64,000 bases of DNA from NCBI GenBank assembly GCA_016776605.1, contig JADHTB010000014.1, positions 41,115-105,114 on the forward strand, given 5' to 3'. The notes beneath the pieces are model-generated. The model ran no database searches, was not told the origin of the DNA, and saw only the letters and a program-made list of their open reading frames with translations. Below, piece after piece: positions 17,133-26,097 of this stretch. Both the position numbers and the translations under genes were made by a program. How positions within the stretch are numbered: position 1 is the first letter of the stretch; every line of letters starts with the position of its first letter. Origin of the DNA: Alphaproteobacteria bacterium (GTDB lineage: Bacteria > Pseudomonadota > Alphaproteobacteria > GCA-2731375).

Positions 17133-17918
17133 ATGTACAACTTCAACTTCCACGCCGCTTCCAGCCTCGATGATGCCGTTGCCAAGCTTGGCGCGGCAGA
17201 GGACGGCACGGTTATGGCCGGTGGTCAAACCCTGATCCCGGTTCTTAAACAACGCCTGGCCAACCCGACCGACGTGGTTGATCTGTCCGGCATTGCTGAA
17301 TTGTCGGGTATTTCGGCCTCGGGCAATGGCGTCACCATTGGCGCCATGACCACCCATGCGGCGGTGGCCAATTCATCCGACGTTCCCGCCGCCCTGCGCG
17401 CGGTGGCCGAGGGCATTGGCGATCCCCAGGTACGCAACCGCGGCACGCTGGGCGGTTCCATCGCCAACAATGACCCGGCGGCGGATTACCCGGCGGCCCT
17501 CTTGGGCCTGGGCGCCACCATCACCACCAATCAGCGCGAGATCGCGGCCGATGATTTCTTCACCGGCCTGTTCGAGACCGCGTTGACCGATGGCGAGATC
17601 ATCAAAAGCGTAACCTTTCCGAACGCCACCAAGGCGGCCTATGCCAAATTCCCCAGCCCGGCATCACGCTATGCCATGGTCGGTGTTTTCGTCGCCCAGG
17701 CGGCGGATGGCGTACGTGTCGCGGTAACGGGCGCGACCGACTGTGCGCACCGGGGCCCGAAACTGGAGGCCGCCTTGTCCGCCAACTGGTCGCCCGATGC
17801 CCTGGACGGGATCACCATCCCGCCCGACCATCTAAACAGCGATATCCATGGCAGTGCGGAATACCGTGCCAATCTGGTCATCGTCATGGCCAAGCGCGCG
17901 GTGGCGGCGGCTGGCTAA
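17133..17918 (+). CDS. coxM: Molybdenum hydroxylase medium subunit, FAD-binding (CoxM-like)
   Basis: A 261-residue FAD subunit. AGGQTLIP at 29-36 and TLGGSIAN at 105-112 are the two flavin-binding loops; the C-terminal CO_deh_flav_C domain follows from about 165. A slightly short form of the family (usually 270-290). 19 bp after coxL with GGGGAGG leader, so co-translated with S and L. A strong terminator follows. Confidence 0.92.
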   Translation: MYNFNFHAASSLDDAVAKLGAAEDGTVMAGGQTLIPVLKQRLANPTDVVDLSGIAELSGISASGNGVTIGAMTTHAAVANSSDVPAALRAVAEGIGDPQVRNRGTLGGSIANNDPAADYPAALLGLGATITTNQREIAADDFFTGLFETALTDGEIIKSVTFPNATKAAYAKFPSPASRYAMVGVFVAQAADGVRVAVTGATDCAHRGPKLEAALSANWSPDALDGITIPPDHLNSDIHGSAEYRANLVIVMAKRAVAAAG

Positions 17919-17941
17919 AAATTACATGGAACGATCGAAGT

Positions 17942-17975
17942 GGCGGGGAAGCGATGGCTTCCCCGCCTTTTCTTT
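17942..17975 (+). terminator. Rho-independent terminator after coxM
   Basis: Perfect 11-bp stem GGCGGGGAAGC / GCTTCCCCGCC with a GATG loop (17942-17967), followed by TTTTCTTT. It separates the enzyme subunits from the coxD-to-mocA maturation block, so the latter probably has its own promoter in 17976-18046, which is rich in T runs and repeats TTTGCCGGTTC twice. Confidence 0.85.
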
Positions 17976-18046
17976 GCCGGTTCTTTTTTTCAGTTCTTTT
18001 TTGCCGGTTCTTTTCTTTGCATGGCAACTGACCTAATTTAAGCCTT

Positions 18047-18970
18047 ATGAACACAGCTATACCCAAAGATATTGATGCCACCCTCGAATTGCTGACGGCG
18101 GGCGACTACATTGCCGACCGCAGTCTGGCGACAACCTTGTTCCTGGCCCTGAAAATGGGCCGACCGCTATTCCTGGAGGGCGAGGCCGGGGTCGGCAAGA
18201 CCGAGATCGCCAAGGTGCTGGCGGCAACCCTGTCACGGCCCCTGGTGCGCCTGCAATGTTACGAGGGGCTGGATGTGGCCTCCGCCGTGTACGAATGGAA
18301 CTATGCCCGTCAGATGATCGAAATCCGCCTGGCCGAGGCCAGCGGTGAGATTGACCGGGAGCGCCTGGGCCAGGACATTTTCCGCAGCGAATTCCTGATC
18401 AAACGGCCTTTGTTGCAGGCCTTGGAGGTGGATGCGAATGGTGCCGCGCCAGTTCTGCTGATCGACGAGCTGGACCGCACCGACGAGGCGTTCGAGGCCT
18501 ATTTGCTGGAGGTTCTCTCGGACTTTCAGATTACCATACCCGAGATCGGCACCATCCGGGCGGCGCAACCACCCATCGTCATCGTCACGTCCAACCGGAC
18601 ACGAGAGATCCATGACGCGCTGAAGCGCCGTTGCCTTTATTACTGGGTCGATTACCCGGACGCGGAACGTGAACTGGCCATCCTGCGCATCAAGGTGCCC
18701 GGTTGCGAGGAAACCTTGAGCCGCCAGGTAGTGGGTTTCATCCAGCGCCTGCGGGAGTATGATTTGTTCAAGCTGCCGGGCATCGCGGAAACCATCGATT
18801 GGGCCACCGCCCTGACCGAATTGAACAAAATCGTGTTGGAACCGGAAACCATCGATAACACCCTGGGCGCCCTGTTGAAATATCAGGACGACATCCAGAA
18901 GATCCAAGGCAGCGAGGCCGCCCATATCCTGGAAGAGGTGAAGCGGGAGATGGCGGCAGGCGGTCATTAA
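18047..18970 (+). CDS. coxD: MoxR-family AAA+ ATPase, CoxD-like
   Basis: A 307-residue AAA+ protein. Walker A GEAGVGKT (45-52), Walker B VLLIDELD (136-143), sensor region IVIVTSNRTREIHDALKRRC at about 181-200. In Oligotropha-type systems CoxD is a MoxR chaperone needed to build the mature Mo active site. It is followed after 7 bp by a VWA-domain partner, the classical MoxR-VWA pair. Cytoplasmic. Confidence 0.92.
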   Translation: MNTAIPKDIDATLELLTAGDYIADRSLATTLFLALKMGRPLFLEGEAGVGKTEIAKVLAATLSRPLVRLQCYEGLDVASAVYEWNYARQMIEIRLAEASGEIDRERLGQDIFRSEFLIKRPLLQALEVDANGAAPVLLIDELDRTDEAFEAYLLEVLSDFQITIPEIGTIRAAQPPIVIVTSNRTREIHDALKRRCLYYWVDYPDAERELAILRIKVPGCEETLSRQVVGFIQRLREYDLFKLPGIAETIDWATALTELNKIVLEPETIDNTLGALLKYQDDIQKIQGSEAAHILEEVKREMAAGGH

Positions 18971-18977
18971 GCGGGCC

Positions 18978-20207
18978 ATGACCAGCCCCGCTGATAGTCC
19001 AGCCCCCGACGACGGCAACCGTCTGGCCGAAAACATCATGCATTTCGCCCGGGTTTTGCGGGCCGCGGGCCTGCCGCTGGGGCCGGGCAAGGTATTGGAC
19101 GGGGTGCGTGCCGTTATCGCGGCGGGGGTCGGCAGCCGCGAGGATTTCTATTGGACCCTGTTCGCGGTTTTTGTCAACCGCCAGGATCAGCGCGAGATCT
19201 TCGATCAGGCCTTCCATATCTTCTGGCGCAACCCGCGCATCTTGGAACGCATGCTGCATATGCTGATGCCCCAGGTGCAGGTGGAGATGGACGAGAGCCG
19301 GAACGAGGCCCTCTCGCGCCGGGTGGCCGAGGCCCTGGCCAAGGGCGAAGGCGCGGACACCATGCAGGAGGCGGCGGAGGAGGAGGTCGAATTCGATGCC
19401 GCCCTGACCTATTCCGCCCGCGAAGTTCTGCAAGGCATGGATTTTGAATCCATGAGCGCCGATGAGGTGGCCCAGGCCCGCGCCATCATCTCACGCATGC
19501 GCCTGCCCATCATGGCAGTGCCGACCCGGCGCCTCGCCCCCGATCCGCATGGCCGGCGGGTCGATATGCGGGCCAGCCTGCGGGCCGCCCTGCGCAGCGG
19601 CGGCGGTGGTCCCCTGCGGCACAGATCGCCGAAACACCGCCACCCGCCCCTGGTGGTGCTGTGCGATATCTCCGGTTCCATGAGCCGCTACAGCCGCATG
19701 TTCCTGCATTTCATGCATGCCATTACCAATGACCGGGACCGGGTACATACCTTTGTCTTCGGCACCCGGCTGACCAACATCACCCGGCATCTGCGCCACC
19801 GCGACGTGGACGTTGCCCTGGCCAAGGTGTCCGAGGGCGTCGAGGATTGGTCGGGCGGCACGCGGATCGGCCATTGCCTGCATGATTTCAACGCCAACTG
19901 GTCGCGCCGGGTGCTGGGCCAGGGGGCTGTGGTGTTGATGATCTCGGATGGCCTGGACCGGGACGCGGGCGAGGGCATCGGCGGGGAAATAGAGCGCCTG
20001 CATAAATCCTGCCGCCGCCTGATCTGGTTGAACCCCCTCTTGCGCTATGCCGGCTTTGAACCCAAATCCAAAGGTATCAAGGCCCTATTGCCTCATGTGG
20101 ACGATTTCCGCACGGTGCATAACCTTGCCAGCCTGGGGGATTTGGCCGATGCTTTGGGCCGCCCGCAACCGGTGCGGCGCAACAAATTTCTGACGGAGGC
20201 TGCTTGA
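18978..20207 (+). CDS. coxE: VWA-domain protein, CoxE-like
   Basis: A 409-residue protein with a helical N-terminal half and a von Willebrand A-like domain from about residue 224. The MIDAS motif DISGS lies at 230-234, with the T of SGGTRIG and D of MISDGLDRD as further metal-site residues. Partner of the MoxR ATPase in maturation of Mo hydroxylases. The stop overlaps the next ATG (TGATG), so translation is coupled with the XdhC N-domain gene. Confidence 0.92.
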   Translation: MTSPADSPAPDDGNRLAENIMHFARVLRAAGLPLGPGKVLDGVRAVIAAGVGSREDFYWTLFAVFVNRQDQREIFDQAFHIFWRNPRILERMLHMLMPQVQVEMDESRNEALSRRVAEALAKGEGADTMQEAAEEEVEFDAALTYSAREVLQGMDFESMSADEVAQARAIISRMRLPIMAVPTRRLAPDPHGRRVDMRASLRAALRSGGGGPLRHRSPKHRHPPLVVLCDISGSMSRYSRMFLHFMHAITNDRDRVHTFVFGTRLTNITRHLRHRDVDVALAKVSEGVEDWSGGTRIGHCLHDFNANWSRRVLGQGAVVLMISDGLDRDAGEGIGGEIERLHKSCRRLIWLNPLLRYAGFEPKSKGIKALLPHVDDFRTVHNLASLGDLADALGRPQPVRRNKFLTEAA

Positions 20208-20554
20208 TGGGCACGGACGGTGTGAAACAGGACGCGGTAGAGCACGAACAGGTCTTGGAAACGGCGGCGGCGTGGAAGGCCGCCGGCCGGGGCGTTGCCC
20301 TGGCCACGGTGGTCGCCACCTGGGGCTCTTCGCCACGCCCGGTAGGCAGCCAGTTGGTGGTGGAAGAGGGCGGCGATTTTGTCGGCTCGGTCTCGGGCGG
20401 CTGCATCGAGGGTGCGGTGGTGACGGAAGCGCGCAGGACCATCGCCGATGGCCAGACCCGGCTGATCGACTATGGCATCTCGGACGAAACCGCCTGGCAG
20501 GTGGGCTTGGCCTGTGGCGGCAAATGCGAAGTCTTTATCGAGCCCGTGGAGTGA
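20207..20554 (+). CDS. XdhC/CoxI N-terminal domain protein
   Basis: A 115-residue stand-alone XdhC_CoxI domain: GVALATVVATWGSSPRPVGSQLVV and FVGSVSGGCIEGAVV are the typical glycine/serine-rich motifs. XdhC proteins bind and protect the sulfurated molybdenum cofactor before insertion. In most genomes this domain is fused to a Rossmann domain; here that second half is the next gene, 7 bp downstream. ATG 20207 overlaps the coxE stop. Confidence 0.9.
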   Translation: MGTDGVKQDAVEHEQVLETAAAWKAAGRGVALATVVATWGSSPRPVGSQLVVEEGGDFVGSVSGGCIEGAVVTEARRTIADGQTRLIDYGISDETAWQVGLACGGKCEVFIEPVE

Positions 20555-20561
20555 TTTCGCC

Positions 20562-21311
20562 ATGAAAACAGCGCTCCTTGAACAATTGCTGGCCGACCGG
20601 GTGGCCAAACGCCAGGTGGTGTTGGCCACGGATCTGGCCACGGGTGATGGGCGATTGCTGTATCCGGAGGAAGGCCAGGGCGGTGATGCGGCGCTATTGG
20701 ACGCCGCGCGCCGGGTCATGGTTGCGGACAAAAGCGGCATCGTGGAAACAGCGGATGGCCGCAAGGTTTTTCTACACGTTTATAACCCGCCCCTGCGTAT
20801 GTTGATCGTTGGCGCGGTGCATATCGCCCAGCCGCTGTCCAGGATGGCGATGCTGACCGGTTATGACGTGGCCATTGTCGACCCGCGCCGGGAATTCGCC
20901 ACCCAGGACCGCTTCCCCGGTATCACCCTGATCGACGCCTGGCCCGACGATGGCGTGGACGCATTTGCCCCCGACCGGCGCACCGCCATTGTCACCCTGA
21001 CCCATGACCCGAAGCTGGATGATCCGGCCTTGATCAAGGTATTACGCAGCGACGCTTTCTACATTGGCTGCCTGGGTTCCAACCGGACCCATGCCAAACG
21101 GGTCGAACGTCTGACGGCCGAGGGCTTCGGCGCGGCGGATTTGGTCCGGCTGCGCGCCCCCGTGGGGCTGGATATCGGCGCCAAATCGCCGGCGGAGATT
21201 GCCATCTCGGTCATGGGGCAGATCACGGAATCCCTGCGCCGTCCGGTTCAGGTTGCAGCCGGCTTAGCAGCCGGAGCGGCGGCTGGTTCAGCAGTTGGGG
21301 CGGCGGAATGA
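20562..21311 (+). CDS. XdhC C-terminal Rossmann domain protein
   Basis: A 249-residue protein corresponding to the second half of XdhC. Residues about 85-220 contain the Rossmann start MLIVGAVHIAQPLSRMA and VDPRREFA, then TLTHDPKLDD and YIGCLGSNRTHAKRVERL, all typical of XdhC_C. The last 20 residues are an Ala/Gly-rich tail. Start ATG 20562; the stop overlaps the next gene by four bases. With its neighbour it forms a split XdhC for molybdenum cofactor handling. Confidence 0.88.
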   Translation: MKTALLEQLLADRVAKRQVVLATDLATGDGRLLYPEEGQGGDAALLDAARRVMVADKSGIVETADGRKVFLHVYNPPLRMLIVGAVHIAQPLSRMAMLTGYDVAIVDPRREFATQDRFPGITLIDAWPDDGVDAFAPDRRTAIVTLTHDPKLDDPALIKVLRSDAFYIGCLGSNRTHAKRVERLTAEGFGAADLVRLRAPVGLDIGAKSPAEIAISVMGQITESLRRPVQVAAGLAAGAAAGSAVGAAE

Positions 21312-22936
21312 TTTTCGGCCCGACACCTTTGGGCCAGGCCAAAGGCGCCATTCTGGCCCATTCGGTCAACACGGGCGGTGCGCGCATGAAAAAAGGCCGC
21401 ACGCTTTCCGCCGACGATGTTACGGCCCTGGCCAAGGCCGGCGTTACTGAGGTTATCGCCGCCCGCCTGGAAGCCGACGACGTGGCTGAAAATGCGGCGG
21501 CCAATGCCATTGCCAAAGCCTGTCAGGGTACGGGGAGCCGCCTGCAAGCGGCCTTTACGGGCCGCTGCAACCTGTACGCCGATGGCCCCGGCGTCCTGGT
21601 GCTGGACCCGGAGCGGGTTAATAGGCTGAACCGTATTCATGAAGCCATCACCATCGCCACCCTGGCCCCGAACGAGGCGGTAGAGGCCGGGCAGATGCTG
21701 GCGACCATCAAGATCATTCCCTTTGCCGCGCCGAAAGCTGCGGTGCGGCAGGCTATCGCCATCGCGGACGAGGCCGGCCCGTTACTCCATATCGCGCCCT
21801 ATCGTGCCCGCCGGGCCGGTTTAATCATGACCACCTTGCCCGGTACCAAGGCCAGCGTGCTGGACAAGACCGCCGCGGTGCTGCGGGACCGTCTGGAACG
21901 CCTCGGCGCCGCCCTGGTGGACGAACAACGGTGCGCGCATGCCGCGGATGACATCGCGGCGGCGGTGCGCGGGCAATTGGCCCAGGGGTTGGAGCCGATT
22001 TTGATTTTTGGCGCGTCCGCCATTACCGACCGCCGGGACGAGGTGCCCGCCGGCATCGTCGCGGCGGGGGGCGAGATACAGCATTTCGGCATGCCGGTGG
22101 ATCCGGGCAATCTGCTGTTGCTGGCACAGAAAGGCGATTGCGCGGTTATCGGGCTGCCGGGCTGCGCCCGTTCGCCCAAGCTGAATGGTTTTGACTGGGT
22201 GTTGCAGCGCCTGTTAGCGGATCGGCCCGTAGGCCCGGACGAAATTACCGCCATGGGCGCGGGCGGTCTGTTGAAGGAGATCCCGTCGCGGCCGCAGCTG
22301 CGTGCGGGGGATATGGCCGCAACCGCGCCTAAAGTACCGCGGATAGCCGCGCTGGTCCTGGCGGCGGGCCAGTCCCGGCGCATGGGCGTGACCAACAAGC
22401 TGCTGGCGGAGATTGACGGCAAATCCATGCTGGCACGGGTGGTGGAGGCGGCCCAGGCCTCGCAGATCGCCCAGGTCATTGCCGTGACCGGCCACGAGGC
22501 CGACAGCGTCGTTGCCGCGCTGGCCCCCTATGACGTGGGATCGGTGCATAATCCGGCCTTTGCCGATGGCCTCAGCACCTCGTTACAGGCCGGCCTGGGG
22601 GCGCTGTCCGATGATATGGATGGCGTCATCATCCTGTTGGGCGATATGCCGCGCATCGCGCCGGGTCATATCGACCGGCTGATCGCGGCCTTTAACCCGG
22701 TGGAGGGCCGGGCCATCTGTGTCCCCACCTATCAGGGCAAACGGGGCAACCCGGTGCTGTTCGCAGCCAGATTTTTTGCCGAAATGGGCGGGGTTGCCGG
22801 CGACAGCGGCGCCAAGCATCTGATCGGCCAGCACGAGGATGAATTGGTGGAAGTCCCCATGGACGATGACAGCATCTTCCTGGACGTGGACACACCCGAC
22901 GCCCTGACCGCGATCCGCGCCGCCGGCATGGAATAA
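21308..22936 (+). CDS. MoeA-like molybdopterin-binding / MocA-like nucleotidyltransferase fusion
   Basis: A 542-residue two-domain protein. The N-terminal half (1-330) is a molybdopterin-binding MoeA/MogA-like region (ILIFGASAITDRRDEVPAGIVAAGGEIQHFGMPVDPGNLLLL near 234-275). The C-terminal half is an NTP-transferase: LAAGQSRRMG at 351-360, NKLL, and GDMP at 445-448, as in MocA, which converts molybdopterin to its cytosine dinucleotide form. That cofactor is used by xanthine-oxidase-family enzymes, matching the coxSLM genes upstream. Its ATG overlaps the previous stop. Last gene of the maturation block. Confidence 0.88.
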   Translation: MIFGPTPLGQAKGAILAHSVNTGGARMKKGRTLSADDVTALAKAGVTEVIAARLEADDVAENAAANAIAKACQGTGSRLQAAFTGRCNLYADGPGVLVLDPERVNRLNRIHEAITIATLAPNEAVEAGQMLATIKIIPFAAPKAAVRQAIAIADEAGPLLHIAPYRARRAGLIMTTLPGTKASVLDKTAAVLRDRLERLGAALVDEQRCAHAADDIAAAVRGQLAQGLEPILIFGASAITDRRDEVPAGIVAAGGEIQHFGMPVDPGNLLLLAQKGDCAVIGLPGCARSPKLNGFDWVLQRLLADRPVGPDEITAMGAGGLLKEIPSRPQLRAGDMAATAPKVPRIAALVLAAGQSRRMGVTNKLLAEIDGKSMLARVVEAAQASQIAQVIAVTGHEADSVVAALAPYDVGSVHNPAFADGLSTSLQAGLGALSDDMDGVIILLGDMPRIAPGHIDRLIAAFNPVEGRAICVPTYQGKRGNPVLFAARFFAEMGGVAGDSGAKHLIGQHEDELVEVPMDDDSIFLDVDTPDALTAIRAAGME

Positions 22937-23029
22937 TTCAAAGTCGACTTGCATCGCATTCTTAACTATGGTCGCGCCATGAAGATCGACGGCAACGGCA
23001 AGCAACTGCTTATAGAGCAGCTCATTACG

Positions 23030-23079
23030 GGGCGAATTAGCCGCCCGGCCATGACCTATGGCCGGGACGGAATTCGCCC
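23030..23079. other. Long intergenic hairpin
   Basis: GGGCGAATT ... AATTCGCCC encloses CCGCCCGGCCAT-gacct-ATGGCCGGGACGG, giving a stem of about 21 pairs with two interruptions. A smaller hairpin (CTGCT-tatag-AGCAG, 23006-23020) lies just before it. No T run follows, so it is not a typical terminator; it sits in the 175-bp space between the MocA fusion and the small ACT-like gene. An attenuator, processing site or unrelated repeat are all possible. Confidence 0.6.
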
Positions 23080-23111
23080 GACAATGATGCCCAATCCGGA
23101 GCTTGCCGCAA

Positions 23112-23405
23112 ATGCCGTTACAATCCCAAGAGACTGATCTTTCCCCCCGCCTGCAACCAGGCACGCACCACTTTCTGATCCAGGCCGAACCCGAAGCATC
23201 GGTTCTGTCACGGGTGCTGGAACTTTTCGCCCTGCGCGATCTGTTGCCCACCGAGGTCAGCTGCAAACGCAGCGGTGATGACGGGGCGGGGGATTTGCAT
23301 ATCCACATCGTCATTGCCGGGTTACCGCCCGAAAAAGCAGCCCACCTGACCGCCCGTATGCGCAACATCATCCCGGTTACCCGCGTGGTGCTGGAACCCG
23401 CGTGA
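23112..23405 (+). CDS. Small ACT-domain-like protein
   Basis: A 97-residue protein. The core EASVLSRVLELFALRDLLPTEVSCKR, then LHIHIVIAGLPPEKAAHLTARMRNI and VTRVVLEP, has the beta-alpha-beta-beta-alpha-beta pattern and wording of ACT domains like those of acetolactate synthase small subunits (IlvH/IlvM). No catalytic partner is adjacent, so a role in acetohydroxyacid synthase is not supported by context. ATG 23112 or an in-frame TTG at 23103 could start it; ribosome binding site is weak. Function unknown. Confidence 0.6.
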   Translation: MPLQSQETDLSPRLQPGTHHFLIQAEPEASVLSRVLELFALRDLLPTEVSCKRSGDDGAGDLHIHIVIAGLPPEKAAHLTARMRNIIPVTRVVLEPA

Positions 23406-23504
23406 ATGGACAGCGGCGGACGAACTGTCCTACCATGAGTGCGTCAAAATAACCGTCAGTAGCCGGCAAGGTCGTCACGGACGACACGTGGAGGAGTGTG
23501 CGAC

Positions 23505-24512
23505 ATGAAAGTAGATGCTGTCCTGACCTGGGACCTGGACAAGGCCGGCGCCGAGGCGCGCGAGCTGGAAGAAATGGGCTATAACGGACTGAAATCCATC
23601 GAGACGTCCCATGACCCGTTTCTGCCCCTGTTGCTGGCGGCCCAGTCGACCTCGCAGATCGACCTGACGACCGGTATTGCGGTGGCCTTCGCCCGCTCTC
23701 CGATGACCCTGGCGAATATGGGCCACGATCTGAATGCGGCCTCCAAGGGCCGTTTCGTCCTTGGCCTCGGCTCCCAGATCCGCCCGCATATCCAGAAACG
23801 CTATTCCATGCCCTGGTCGTCGCCGGCCGCCCGGATGCGGGAGTTCATTCTGGCCATGCGGGCCATTTGGGCCTGCTGGCACGAGGGCAAGCCGCTGGAA
23901 TTCCTGGGCAAGTTTTATACCCATACCCTGATGACGCCGTTTTTTACCCCGACCAACCTGGAATATGGTCCGCCCAAGGTCTACCTGGCCGCCGTGGGAC
24001 CGATGATGGCTGAAGTCGCGGGCGAGGTCGCCGATGGCCTGCTGGTGCATGGTTTCACCACCCAGGCCTACCTGGAAAACGTCACCCTGCCGGCGCTGGA
24101 ACGGGGCTTCGCCAAGGCGGGCAAGACCCGCGCCGATTTCGAAATCTCTTATCCGGTATTCTGTGTCACCGGCCGGGACGAGGCGGAGATGCAGGCCGAA
24201 ACCACCAAGATGCGCCAGCAGATCGCCTTTTACGGCTCAACGCCGGCCTACAAGCCGGTGTTGGATTCCATCAATTCCGGCGAATTGCAGCTGGAATTGA
24301 ACGCCATGTCGAAACAGGGCCGTTGGGAGGCCATGGGCGAATTGATCGACGACAAAGTGCTCGACGCTATCGCGGTACAGGGCGACGCCCAGGAAATCGC
24401 CCGCCAGATCAAATCCCGCTACGGCCACATCGCCGACCGTACGGCAGCCTCCTACACATCAATGGACCGCGCTCAGCGCATCGAATTCATCGAAGCCATG
24501 CAGCGGGGTTAG
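23505..24512 (+). CDS. LLM-class flavin/F420-type oxidoreductase
   Basis: A 335-residue luciferase-like TIM-barrel protein. Visible family motifs are LTTGIAVAFARSPMTLANMGHDLNAASKGRFVLGLGSQ and VYLAAVGPMMAEVAGEVADGLLVHGF, closest in wording to the TIGR03617-type F420-dependent group, though alphaproteobacterial members may use FMN. ATG 23505 is preceded by GGAGGAG. Monocistronic between the ACT-like gene and converging MFS genes. Substrate cannot be read. Confidence 0.82.
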   Translation: MKVDAVLTWDLDKAGAEARELEEMGYNGLKSIETSHDPFLPLLLAAQSTSQIDLTTGIAVAFARSPMTLANMGHDLNAASKGRFVLGLGSQIRPHIQKRYSMPWSSPAARMREFILAMRAIWACWHEGKPLEFLGKFYTHTLMTPFFTPTNLEYGPPKVYLAAVGPMMAEVAGEVADGLLVHGFTTQAYLENVTLPALERGFAKAGKTRADFEISYPVFCVTGRDEAEMQAETTKMRQQIAFYGSTPAYKPVLDSINSGELQLELNAMSKQGRWEAMGELIDDKVLDAIAVQGDAQEIARQIKSRYGHIADRTAASYTSMDRAQRIEFIEAMQRG

Positions 24513-24534
24513 CAGCGGGATTAGGGCACGGCCC

Positions 24535-25968
24535 TCACTTCGGCGGATCAGGCAGGGTTAAGGTAATCGCGATGGCGATGGCGACGAGGGCTGTGGCGGC
24601 CAGGTAGGCGGGGGTGAAGCTGCCGCTGTATTGGGCCATGAAGCCGGCCAGGATGGGGCCCAGCATCTGGCCGATGCCGAAAATAACCGTCAGGGTGCTG
24701 ATGGCGGCCACCGTGCGTTCGGGCGTTAGGTAGTCGGCGACCGCCGCCGTCATGATCACCGGCAGGCCAAACACCGACAACCCGAACAGGAAGACCGAGA
24801 GATAGATCGCCACCTCATGGCCCAAACCGCCGCCTACAGCACCACCCCAAATGCCGCTGCTGTAGGCGATCAATATGTAGGCGCTGCCTTGCAACAGGAA
24901 CGACACGATGATGCCGGCGCGGCGGCCCAGACGGTCCGACAGGCCGCCCAGCACGGGGCCGCAGAACAGGGTAAAAAAGCCCAATCCGATCCAGAATAGC
25001 CCGGCTTCGGCCTCGGCCATGCCATGTTCCCGCACCAGGGTTGTAACGACAAAGGTGGCGTAGACCACATAGGTGGCGCCAAACAGGGAATAAACCGCAC
25101 CCAGGCGCATGATTAAATTGCGCTCGGCCGCCTTGGCCGCGATGCTGACTTGGGGGCTGTGCTGGGAGCCGTGCTGGGAGCCCTCTTGGGCAGCCTGGGT
25201 CCTTGCCGCCCGGTTCGCGGCCCGGTTCGCGGTTCCGGGTGCCGCGCCGGTGCCTTCGCCATAGGGCTGCAAAGCCATGTCGCCAGGCCGGTTGCGCACC
25301 ACCAGCAGGCAGAACAGGGCCAGGGGCAGACAGACGGCGGCCAGACCGCCCCAGCCCAGGCGCCAGCCGACCGCGCCCATGGACTGATTGATCAGGGGAA
25401 TGGCCCCGCCCGCCAGCATCATCGCCAGGCCGGTGCCGGTGGCCAGGGTTCCTGCCGCCCGGCCCCGATATTTGGAGGCAAACCAGTGCGGCAACAGGGT
25501 CACCGTGCAGACAAAGGCGATGCCGCTGCCCACGCCCGTGCCCGTATACAGGATCACCAGCGGCCAGAAACCAGAGGCCAGCGAGACCCCGGCCATGCTG
25601 GCGACCACCACCAGCAGCGAGATCGCTATCAGCCGCCGCTCGCCAAAGCGGGGCAACAGGCGCCTTACCCACAGGGCGCCCAGCAGATAGCCGATGAAAT
25701 TGGCTGTGCTGATCCAGCCCATTTGCACATAGTCGAGATCCAGCGCCGCGCCCATGGCCGGCAACAGCATGCCCAGGGCAAAACGCCCGACACCGACGCC
25801 GACGAAGGTGCTGAGCACGGCCGCCAGCGCGATCCACCAGCCATAATGTATGCCCGCCACAGGCGCTGACGGAGGTTGGCGAAGCCGGGAGACAAGGCCG
25901 CTTGGCGAAGCCATGTCCAGGTCTGCCGTCGCATCCGTTGGGGATACGGATTGACCAGGGGGGATCAT
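24535..25968 (-). CDS. YbfB/YjiJ-type MFS transporter, copy A
   Basis: A 477-residue major facilitator with about twelve membrane helices: GVGVGRFALGMLLPAMGAALDLDYVQMGWISTANFIGYLLGALW at the start is the YbfB/YjiJ pattern. The central loop carries a low-complexity insert rich in Ala, Gln, His and Ser (about residues 235-275: repeated SQHGSQH-like units). Substrate unknown. Transcribed after copy B (129 bp upstream), to which it is closely similar. Confidence 0.85.
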   Translation of the reverse strand: MIPPGQSVSPTDATADLDMASPSGLVSRLRQPPSAPVAGIHYGWWIALAAVLSTFVGVGVGRFALGMLLPAMGAALDLDYVQMGWISTANFIGYLLGALWVRRLLPRFGERRLIAISLLVVVASMAGVSLASGFWPLVILYTGTGVGSGIAFVCTVTLLPHWFASKYRGRAAGTLATGTGLAMMLAGGAIPLINQSMGAVGWRLGWGGLAAVCLPLALFCLLVVRNRPGDMALQPYGEGTGAAPGTANRAANRAARTQAAQEGSQHGSQHSPQVSIAAKAAERNLIMRLGAVYSLFGATYVVYATFVVTTLVREHGMAEAEAGLFWIGLGFFTLFCGPVLGGLSDRLGRRAGIIVSFLLQGSAYILIAYSSGIWGGAVGGGLGHEVAIYLSVFLFGLSVFGLPVIMTAAVADYLTPERTVAAISTLTVIFGIGQMLGPILAGFMAQYSGSFTPAYLAATALVAIAIAITLTLPDPPK

Positions 25969-26097
25969 GCGAAAATAACGATCATCTCATCAGGGGGCAT
26001 ATGCATCGGGATATATAGTGACCTATCAGCACGGCTTTACGCCATAGAATTTGTCTTGCGCCGTAATAGATGAACCGGGGGCCAGCGGCCCACGGCC

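Noticed and set aside
14290..17918. Annotation of coxSLM as a true CO dehydrogenase
   Set aside because: The large subunit lacks the AYXCSFR cysteine motif of form I enzymes; the substrate cannot be assigned from sequence.
22949..23137. 62-codon frame between the MocA fusion and the ACT-like gene
   Set aside because: It runs straight through a strong hairpin and overlaps the ACT-like gene start; no binding site or similarity seen.
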